Below are positions 17,950-24,464 of a stretch of 44,844 bases of DNA, in pieces; positions within the stretch are counted from its first letter, which is position 1, and each line of letters begins with the position of its first letter. Below the pieces are notes generated by a model. It was given only the letters and a program-made list of their open reading frames with translations, made no database searches and was not told the origin of the DNA. The stretch lies in contig WYBW01000093.1 of assembly GCA_011525685.1 (NCBI GenBank), positions 1 to 44,844 of the forward strand. Direction: 5' to 3'. The translations under genes were made by a program, and so were the position numbers. The DNA comes from Verrucomicrobiia bacterium. GTDB lineage: Bacteria; Verrucomicrobiota; Verrucomicrobiia; Limisphaerales; JADLHS01.

Positions 17950-18026
17950 GGACCGCATGAATCCGCCAAGTATGAGTTGGGTGAAGGAATTGTCGTGCGT
18001 TACCGTCCATTCCTGGGCTATTCAAG

Positions 18027-18041
18027 GTCAGCCGAGCTGAC
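18027..18041. promoter_or_regulatory. Perfect short palindrome before the glycan operon
   Basis: GTCAGC-CGA-GCTGAC is a perfect 6-bp inverted repeat with a 3-base centre. It ends 18 bases before the ATG of the first glycan-operon gene (18060). It could be an operator or an mRNA hairpin near the start codon. No clear -35/-10 pair is visible around it. Confidence 0.3.
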
Positions 18042-18059
18042 ATTCGAGGGCCCTGCAAC

Positions 18060-20237
18060 ATGCATCGCGCGATTATCGTTCTGGGATTGTGGTTGGCGGC
18101 GTTGAACGCGCACGCCGTTCCACCAGACGATTTCCCAACATTCCACGTCCCCGGACACGAGCAGGAAATGGCCACGCTGCGCGAACTGTTCTGGCTGCAT
18201 TACCCCGGCGCGGGACCGAAAGCCACGCTCTGGGATGAATGGTTGCCGGATGCGGCGTTCTGGCCGGCGGTGCGGACCGACCATCACTCCGACAACATGC
18301 AGCGCGCCTGGAAGAACGCGCTCACGTCGCGCATCGTTGATCCCGAGGGCTATGTGGCCACGCACCAGCATGCGTCCATCGCGCATCAACTGGGCTGGCC
18401 GTTTCCGTTCTGGAATCAGGGGCGGCGCGGTTGCGGCTGGCATTTCTCATTCAAGAACACCGTGGACCGCAACTGGCGTCCGCATGATCTCTCCAAGACG
18501 GATGGCTGGACGTTGGCAGGCGCCAGCGACGCTGGCATCAAGGACGACGGCTGGCTGATTGAAGTCACGAACGCATCAGCCGTCATCACGGCCAAGCCGT
18601 GGTTGTGTCACACGTTTGAAGTTCCCTTCCTGCAACTGCGCTGGAACACCACCGGCCTCGGCGCGTTTCAGCCTTACATCGAATGGACCACACCCTCCGC
18701 CACGAACTTCAGCGCCGAGCGCCGCATGTATTTTGACCCCGTTGGCGGCGGGCCAATTCATTACTCGATGATCCCGATGTATCGCCATCCGCAATGGACA
18801 GGGGAGGTCGCCCAATTGCGCATCGGCCTCGGCAACGCCACGCCCGGAAGCGTCACCCTCCAGGCGTTCTTCTCGCAATACGACACGCGGCACAACATCA
18901 ACGGGCAGAACTTCGTTCGCGGCTGCGCCAAGTATTTCTGGTGGACGCGCGACCTGGAATTTCTGCGGGCGAACATCAATCGGATGCGCACCGCCATTCG
19001 TTACCTGATGACCGAGCATCAGGCGCTGGAGCGCAAGGTGGTGTTCACCGACTGGGTCGGGCACGATGGACGCACCGGCGTCAAACGCAGGCCCAACGGG
19101 AGGAAGGAAATCATCACCGGCCAGGGCATCGGCAACAATTATTGGGACCTCATGCCGTTCGGGTGGTTGGATTGTTACGCCACCATGCAATACTACGATG
19201 CTGTGCTCACGCTGGCGCGGATCGAACGCGAAATTCTCGCCCATCCTGAATGGAACGTTCCGCGCGGAGTGTTGAGTTTTGCGCCGGAAATGCTGGAGCG
19301 CCATGCCGCCGACGTTAAGACCACGGGCAACCGCATGTTCTGGAACAACAAGACGCAACGGTTCAACGCCTCGATTGACGCGGACGGCAACCCGCATGAA
19401 TACGGTTACACCTTCCTGAATCTGGAGGCCATCTACTATGACTTTGCCACTCCGGCACACGCGAAGGCCATCCTGAGCTGGGTCAATGGCGATCGCATCG
19501 TGGAGGGCGACACGTCGCAAGGCGCGGACATTTATCACTGGCGCTTCGGGCCGCGCGCGACCACGAAACGGAATCTGGACTGGTACTTCTGGGCCTGGAA
19601 CGATCCGGAGTCCATTCCCTGGGGCGGACAAGTGCAGGACGGCGGTGCGGTCCTGGGCTTTTCGTATCATGATCTGATGGCGCGGTTGAAAGTGCTTGGG
19701 CCGGACAGCGCGTGGCAGCGGCTTCAGGAAATCACGAGGTGGTTCGAGGAAGTCCAAGCCGCGGGCGGCTATCGCAAATACTACGACGGCAAGTCGCGTG
19801 AAGGAACGTTGCAAGGTGGCGGCACTGCGGGCGGGCTCGGCCTGGATCAGGAATTTTTTGAAAGCGTGCTCGTCCCCCAGGTCATGCTTTATGGCTTCCT
19901 CGGCTTTGCGCCGCGAGGTGATGGGTTCAAACTCGAACCGCGTTTGCCGTCCACCTGGCAGGAGTTGGACGTGAATCAAATCCGATTCCAGAATCTCACA
20001 TTGCACATTCGCGCCACGCGCGACACCATCGAAATCAAGAGGACTGGCGACTCCGATGAAGCCATGTTTCTGCGTCTGCCCGACGGAAAGTGGAAAACCC
20101 AGTGGCTGGGGGGAGACGGCAACCTGATGTCTGCGTCGTTGCCCGTGCGTAAAGGTGACGGAGCGTATCAGGTGAACTGGAGCGAGGCTGCCGGGCTTCG
20201 CTTGGAAGCATCCTCGCCGAACCCCGGCCGGCCGTGA
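18060..20237 (+). CDS. Secreted six-hairpin glycosidase-like protein
   Basis: This 725-residue protein has a signal peptide (MHRAIIVLGLWLAALNAHA). Residues ~100-260 include an aromatic, beta-rich segment (GWHFSFKNTVDRNW, then FEVPFLQLRW) that may be an inserted carbohydrate-binding or discoidin-like region. The rest looks like an (alpha/alpha)6 barrel as in GH15/63/65/94-type enzymes: FWWTRDLEFLRANINRMRTA, GQGIGNNYWDLMPFGWLDCY, YYDAVLTLARIEREI and LGLDQEFFESVLVPQVMLYG. It ends in a small beta domain (FAPRGDGFKLEPRLPSTWQE) of the kind that closes these folds. Acidic residues in VFTDWVGHDGR, NNYWD and LDQEF are candidate catalytic positions. The substrate is unknown. It is first in a three-gene operon with gaps of only 7 bases. 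Confidence 0.72.
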   Translation: MHRAIIVLGLWLAALNAHAVPPDDFPTFHVPGHEQEMATLRELFWLHYPGAGPKATLWDEWLPDAAFWPAVRTDHHSDNMQRAWKNALTSRIVDPEGYVATHQHASIAHQLGWPFPFWNQGRRGCGWHFSFKNTVDRNWRPHDLSKTDGWTLAGASDAGIKDDGWLIEVTNASAVITAKPWLCHTFEVPFLQLRWNTTGLGAFQPYIEWTTPSATNFSAERRMYFDPVGGGPIHYSMIPMYRHPQWTGEVAQLRIGLGNATPGSVTLQAFFSQYDTRHNINGQNFVRGCAKYFWWTRDLEFLRANINRMRTAIRYLMTEHQALERKVVFTDWVGHDGRTGVKRRPNGRKEIITGQGIGNNYWDLMPFGWLDCYATMQYYDAVLTLARIEREILAHPEWNVPRGVLSFAPEMLERHAADVKTTGNRMFWNNKTQRFNASIDADGNPHEYGYTFLNLEAIYYDFATPAHAKAILSWVNGDRIVEGDTSQGADIYHWRFGPRATTKRNLDWYFWAWNDPESIPWGGQVQDGGAVLGFSYHDLMARLKVLGPDSAWQRLQEITRWFEEVQAAGGYRKYYDGKSREGTLQGGGTAGGLGLDQEFFESVLVPQVMLYGFLGFAPRGDGFKLEPRLPSTWQELDVNQIRFQNLTLHIRATRDTIEIKRTGDSDEAMFLRLPDGKWKTQWLGGDGNLMSASLPVRKGDGAYQVNWSEAAGLRLEASSPNPGRP

Positions 20238-20244
20238 CACGGTC

Positions 20245-21390
20245 ATGTTCTCCCGGCATTTGATTTCCATCGCCCTGCTGAACGCAGCGATCCCCGCGTT
20301 TGCCGATACGAACAGCGCGAGCACGCCCACTCCGACTGAGCGCGCGGCGTTCTTCCGCTCACAATCCTCCAAGGCCGGCGAATTTCGCGGCGCTTGGATT
20401 CATTCCGGTTACGGTATCCAAGGTTCGGACTGGGACCACACGGTTGGTGTCCTCAAGAGCAACGGGTTCAACGCGATCTTCCCGAACCTCGTCTGGGCGG
20501 GCGTGGCGCATTATCCGAGCAAGCTCCTGCCGGTCAGCCCAAGGGCGAAGGATCAGGGGGATCAAATCGCGGCCTGTCTTGCGGCCTGCCGCAAATACGG
20601 CATCGAACTCCATGTGTGGAAGGTGAATTACTATCTGCTCCACGCGCCGCGAGAGTTTCTGTCTGAACTGCGCACCGCCGGTCGCACCCAGAAGAACACC
20701 AAGGGCGAGGATGTGAACTGGCTCTGTCCGTCGCACCCGGAGAATCTCGCGCTCGAGCGCGATTCGATGCTCGAAGTGGCGCGGGATTACGACGTGGACG
20801 GGATACACTTTGATTACATCCGCTATCCGGACCGGGAAGCTTGTTTCTGCGCGGGCTGCCGGGAAAGATTTGAGACCGAAGCCAACGTGAAAATTACCGA
20901 TTGGCCGGATGAAGTGCTGACCGGAGAATCCGCGCCGCGCTTCGCCGACTGGCGGCGTGAACAAATCACCCGACTGGTGCGCACGGTGAGTCAGGAGGCG
21001 CACGCGCTGAAGCCAAAGCTCAAAGTGTCCGCCGCCGTCTGGGGCGGCTGGGCCAACGCGCGCCAGTCCATTGGCCAGGACGCCCAAGCATGGATTGACG
21101 CTGGTTATCTCGACTTCGTGTGCCCGATGAATTACGAGAGCGAAGATGAGGCGTTCGCCGGCTGGACGCGGAAACAGGTGGAGGCCATCAATCGCAAGAC
21201 GCCTTTGTACATTGGGATTGGAGCGTACAGGCTGTCAGGTCCGGAACAACTCGCGCGCCAGATTCAACTGAGCCGGGAGTTGGGCGCGGATGGCTTCATC
21301 CTGTTTCAACTCAACGAGAAACTCGCCACGCAGTTTCTGCCACCGCTTCGCCTGGGAACGACGGCGGCCCCGCCGGCCGCCGCAGACTGA
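20245..21390 (+). CDS. GHL10 (DUF187)-family glycoside hydrolase-like protein
   Basis: The 381-residue secreted protein (signal MFSRHLISIALLNAAIPAFA) matches the GHL10/DUF187 group of TIM-barrel glycoside-hydrolase-like proteins. Characteristic segments are EFRGAWIHSGYGIQGSDW, VLKSNGFNAIFPNLVW, LHVWKVNYYLL, NWLCPSHPENLALERDSM, YDVDGIHFDYIRYP, LKVSAAVWGGW and YLDFVCPMNYESE. The acidic residues of GIHFDYIRYP and of PMNYESED lie where the barrel active site is expected. A CFCAGCRERF sequence could form a disulfide or bind a metal. It sits 7 bases after the previous gene and 7 before the lyase gene, so the three are surely co-transcribed and probably act on one polysaccharide. Confidence 0.85.
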   Translation: MFSRHLISIALLNAAIPAFADTNSASTPTPTERAAFFRSQSSKAGEFRGAWIHSGYGIQGSDWDHTVGVLKSNGFNAIFPNLVWAGVAHYPSKLLPVSPRAKDQGDQIAACLAACRKYGIELHVWKVNYYLLHAPREFLSELRTAGRTQKNTKGEDVNWLCPSHPENLALERDSMLEVARDYDVDGIHFDYIRYPDREACFCAGCRERFETEANVKITDWPDEVLTGESAPRFADWRREQITRLVRTVSQEAHALKPKLKVSAAVWGGWANARQSIGQDAQAWIDAGYLDFVCPMNYESEDEAFAGWTRKQVEAINRKTPLYIGIGAYRLSGPEQLARQIQLSRELGADGFILFQLNEKLATQFLPPLRLGTTAAPPAAAD

Positions 21391-21397
21391 GCCGCTT

Positions 21398-23872
21398 ATG
21401 AATACACGCACCCTCCTCATTCTGGCCTGCACCTGCGTTTTCGCGACGCTGGTGGCCCAGCCGCAAATCAACAACCGCGACCCGCGTGCTGACGAAATCG
21501 GCTATCAGCCCGCCGACGGCGCCACGGTGCGCATGAATCCACCCTCGCTCACGTGGCTGCACGAGACAGCCGCCCACACTTACACCGTTCAATGGAGCCG
21601 GCGCGCGGATTTCTCGGACGCCACGACGACCACGAACCTTCCGTTCAATGTTCACACCCATTCCGCGCCGCTGGCGCAGGCCCGGTATTTCTGGCGCTAC
21701 CGTTTCACCGACAAGAGCGGCAAGGACTCAAACTGGAGTGTGACCCGCAGCTTCACCGTTCCCAGCGACGCAATTGAATTTCCGATGCCCACACGCGCCC
21801 AGCAACGGGAGCGGGTGCCGCAAGCTCACCCACGATTGTTCATGCGCCCGGAGGATTTGCCGCGCCTGCGCGAACTGGCGAAGGGCCGCGAGGCCGCTGC
21901 GTTCGCCAGGTTGCGAACTGAAGCGGACCGTTACATCGCCGACGGCCCGACGCCCGAACCCGAACATCTCGGCTCGGCCACGGACAAGGAGAACAAGGAA
22001 CTGATCAAGTATTGGTGGCCCAATCGCACCCAGACCGAAAAAGCCTGCCGCGAGGCGGAGACTATTGCCTTCGTGTACTTGTTAAGCGGAGAGAAAGAGT
22101 ATGGTGAAGCCGCGCGCAAATGGATTTTGCATTTGGCTTCGTGGAATCCGGACGGCCCGACCAATTTCCGGCTCAATTGCGAGGCTGGCAAACCGATGCT
22201 TTACCGCCTGCCCCGCGCTTACGATTGGGCTTGGGACACACTCACGGAAGCGGACCGAGAAAAAGTCCAAACCGTGATGTTGCGCCGCGCGCAGGATGCG
22301 TGGAACAGCGGTGAAGTGGGCCGCGGTGTCGGCCACTTGAATCGTCCGTTCAGCAGCCATGGCAATCGCACCTGGCACAAGCTGGCCGAGTGCGCCATCG
22401 CGTTTCTCGGTGAAATTCCCGAGGCGGAAACCTGGCTTGATTACGCCGTGAACAAATTCTACGCCGCGTATCCCGTCTGGTCTGACGACGACGGCGGCTG
22501 GCACGAAGGCGTCAGCTATTGGGGCGGTTACATGAGCAAAGCGGTGACATGGTTGCAGTTCGCCCATTCCGCGCTGGGCATTGACGGCTTCAAGAAACCC
22601 TTCTTCGCACAGGTGGGGGATTATCCACTCTACGTCGCGCCACCCGGCTCGCCGAACATGGGGTTCGGCGATCTCTCCTTCCGCCCGCCGCCGCAAAGCT
22701 GGGGCGGATTCATCGAGTATTTTCTGCGCGCGGGCAATTCACTAGTGGGACAGGCTTCCAGCCTGTCCAGTCGCACAGGCTTCCAGCCTGCAGAAGCGAG
22801 CGCCGCCGACGCAGGCAAGATGCCCGGACCACTTCGCAGGCAAGACGCCCGTGCCACCAACGCCGGCTACTGGCGCTGGTGGACCGAACAATGGCAGATG
22901 CGCGGTGAAGGCGGCTTGATGGGCTTTCTTTACAACGCAAACCTGCCGCCTCTCCCACCGGCGAAAGCGCCGACCGATTTGCCGCCGTCCAAAATCTTTC
23001 ACGGCATCGGCGTCGCCAGTCTCCACACCACGTTGCTCGACAGCTCGGACGACGTGCATCTGCTGTTCAAGTCCAGTCCGTTCGGTTCGCAAAGCCACGG
23101 ACACAATCCGCAGAACAGTTTTCAATTGAACGCCTACGGCGAAACACTGCTCACGACCTGCGTCTATCGCGACTTGCACGGGAGCAAATTTCACACACGC
23201 TGGGCCTGGAGCACTGTGGCCCACAACGCCGTGCTCGTGAATGGCGAGGGACAAATCCCGCACTCGGCCACCTCGCTGGGCCGCATCGTGGATTCCAGAC
23301 TCACGCCGGAATGGGACTATGTGGAAGGTGATGCACTGGCGGCGTACGGCGGGAAGCTCATCCGCGCCCGACGCAAGATCGCCTTCATCAAACCGGACCT
23401 CATCGTGATTTGCGACGACCTCGCCGCGCCCAAGCCGGTGTCCTACCAGTTCATGCTGCATGCGTTGAGTCCGTTCACTGTGGACGAGAACGCCGGTCGC
23501 CTTTCCGCCAAACAACCCAAGGCCAGCGTTACGGCGCAATATCTCTCACCAACGCCGCTCAAGTTCCGTCAATGGGACGGCTACAATCCACCGCCCGACC
23601 GCGAGTTCCCGAACCAATGGCACGTCGAAACCGGCACGCAGGACAAACTACCGGAACTGCGGATGCTCACCATCATTGTGCCGGAGCGCACTGGACAAGC
23701 TGCGGTCGCTTGGAAAGCCGAGCGCATGGAAACCGATACGGCTGTTGGCGTGCGTGTGGTTCGAGATGGCACAGCAACGCTCGTCGCATTTCGGAAAGCA
23801 GACCAGGGCAAGGCTCGGTTGGAAGGCCTTAGCTTCGATTACAGCGCTGCGATCAACCAGTTCTCGCGTTGA
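21398..23872 (+). CDS. DUF4962/heparinase II-III-like polysaccharide lyase carrying a repeat insertion
   Basis: The ATG at 21398 gives an 824-residue protein with a signal peptide (MNTRTLLILACTCVFATLVA). The N-terminal Fn3-like region (NPPSLTWLHE, FWRYRFTDKSGKDSNW) and HPRLFMRPEDLPRLRELAKG fit DUF4962. The helical toroid has SSHGNRTWHKLAECA near residue 318 and DDGGWHEGVSYWGGYMSKA near 365. The C-terminal heparinase II/III beta domain has FGSQSHGHNPQNSFQLNAYG near 561. Family members cleave uronate-containing polysaccharides by beta-elimination, using Asn, His and Tyr residues of the kind present in these motifs. About 40 residues (roughly 449-489) derive from an in-frame hairpin-repeat element at 22742-22863, just before YWRWWTEQW. 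The frame remains open. Whether the enzyme still folds is unknown. Confidence 0.85.
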   Translation: MNTRTLLILACTCVFATLVAQPQINNRDPRADEIGYQPADGATVRMNPPSLTWLHETAAHTYTVQWSRRADFSDATTTTNLPFNVHTHSAPLAQARYFWRYRFTDKSGKDSNWSVTRSFTVPSDAIEFPMPTRAQQRERVPQAHPRLFMRPEDLPRLRELAKGREAAAFARLRTEADRYIADGPTPEPEHLGSATDKENKELIKYWWPNRTQTEKACREAETIAFVYLLSGEKEYGEAARKWILHLASWNPDGPTNFRLNCEAGKPMLYRLPRAYDWAWDTLTEADREKVQTVMLRRAQDAWNSGEVGRGVGHLNRPFSSHGNRTWHKLAECAIAFLGEIPEAETWLDYAVNKFYAAYPVWSDDDGGWHEGVSYWGGYMSKAVTWLQFAHSALGIDGFKKPFFAQVGDYPLYVAPPGSPNMGFGDLSFRPPPQSWGGFIEYFLRAGNSLVGQASSLSSRTGFQPAEASAADAGKMPGPLRRQDARATNAGYWRWWTEQWQMRGEGGLMGFLYNANLPPLPPAKAPTDLPPSKIFHGIGVASLHTTLLDSSDDVHLLFKSSPFGSQSHGHNPQNSFQLNAYGETLLTTCVYRDLHGSKFHTRWAWSTVAHNAVLVNGEGQIPHSATSLGRIVDSRLTPEWDYVEGDALAAYGGKLIRARRKIAFIKPDLIVICDDLAAPKPVSYQFMLHALSPFTVDENAGRLSAKQPKASVTAQYLSPTPLKFRQWDGYNPPPDREFPNQWHVETGTQDKLPELRMLTIIVPERTGQAAVAWKAERMETDTAVGVRVVRDGTATLVAFRKADQGKARLEGLSFDYSAAINQFSR
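22742..22863 (+). repeat. Hairpin-repeat element inside the lyase gene
   Basis: The segment holds GGACAGGCT-TCC-AGCCTGTCC (22748-22768, perfect 9-bp arms) and CAGGCT-TCC-AGCCTG (22776-22790). A GCAGGCAAGATGCCCG-like tail follows, ending in GACGCCCGTGCCAC (22844-22857). The same 14-base end occurs in the intergenic repeat at 23985-23998. The translated peptide (GQASSLSSRTGFQP near the start, RRQDARATN near the end) is of the kind I associate with dispersed repeats in Verrucomicrobiota. Confidence 0.75.
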
Positions 23873-23940
23873 CCTGAGTCGGGAAAGGGAATGTTCAAAG
23901 CAATTTGCGCATTGAACCCCTGAGCCTCTTCGCGACAGTA

Positions 23941-23998
23941 GTGGCAAGGGCGTCTCGCCCGTGAGTTTCGATTCGAACAAGCGGGACGCCCGTGCCAC
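23941..23998. repeat. 58-base palindromic intergenic repeat
   Basis: GTGGCAAGGGCGTC at 23941-23954 and GACGCCCGTGCCAC at 23985-23998 are inverted copies with one mismatch. An inner GGGCG/CGCCC-type pairing is also possible. The right arm equals the end of the repeat in the lyase gene. It belongs to the 23873-24338 gap, which otherwise holds only the four-hairpin repeat copy B. Confidence 0.65.
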
Positions 23999-24099
23999 AC
24001 CAGACCCAAAGGGCAGAAATGTTCTGAAAGATTTTTTGAAAGATTTCCCGAGCTTCGCCGTGTACATGACCGTGACAGCGCACTGGACCGGCACAGGCC

Positions 24100-24231
24100 G
24101 TAGCGCAGATTTCCAATCTGCCGTATCGCCGAATTCCATTCGGCAAATCGGTAAACCGCTCGGAGTCTTCGGTGCTGGCGGCACTCGCGGATTGGAAATC
24201 CGCGATACAGCAGGATGGAATCCTGCGCTAC
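24100..24231. repeat. Four-hairpin palindromic repeat, copy B
   Basis: GTAGCGCAG (24100-24108) and CTGCGCTAC (24223-24231) bound a unit with the same layout and nearly the same length as copy A at 17776-17908. Its stems are AGATT-TCC-AATCT, CCGAA-TTCCA-TTCGG, GCGGATT-GGA-AATCCGC and CAGGA-TGGAA-TCCTG. Three of the four stems differ from copy A at paired positions on both sides, so pairing is kept while sequence changes. Confidence 0.7.
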
Positions 24232-24338
24232 AGCCAAAGCAGCTTGTGTCCGGTGCGTTCGCCGAAAAAACGATGAAAACAGCTTGCTTTCGCGGGGCGG
24301 CCCGGTAACGACCCTTACTGTCCAGAAAGGGAAAAGCT

Positions 24339-24464
24339 ATGGCACACCAAAGCTTCCTTCTCGGCGGAATCGCTGCCGAATTCCTGACTATTCTCTTCAT
24401 CAAAGCAAGTTTCGGCGCAGTGGTTGTGGGAACCGATTTGGAGCCAATCAGAAGGAAGATATGA
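24339..24464 (+). CDS. 41-residue ORF overlapping the start of the delta-60 protein gene
   Basis: The ATG at 24339 is preceded by AAGGGA (24327-24332), a good ribosome-binding site at 6 bases. It opens a 42-codon frame whose TGA (24462-24464) overlaps the ATG (24461) of the next gene as ATGA. The peptide starts MAHQSFLLGGIAAEFLTILF, has a hydrophobic centre of about 18 residues, and ends with EPIRRKI. This arrangement suggests translational coupling: either a small membrane peptide or a leader ORF that sets expression of the large secreted protein. I know no homologue. It could be chance, but the ribosome-binding site and the overlap both argue for real translation. Confidence 0.45.
   Translation: MAHQSFLLGGIAAEFLTILFIKASFGAVVVGTDLEPIRRKI
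24451..24458 (+). promoter_or_regulatory. Ribosome-binding site deciding the start of the delta-60 protein
   Basis: GAAGGAAG lies directly before the ATG at 24461, with AGGA 4 bases from the start. It supports that start over the longer open frame reaching back to 24215, whose extra N-terminus would be translated from repeat DNA. Confidence 0.55.

Noticed and set aside
17650..18105. Plus-strand 151-residue open frame
   Set aside because: It is mostly translated MITE-like repeat sequence and overlaps the start of the glycosidase gene.
18576..20372. Minus-strand 598-residue open frame antisense to the glycosidase gene
   Set aside because: The opposite strand has a signal peptide and barrel motifs. 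The antisense frame has none and arises from third-position G+C bias.
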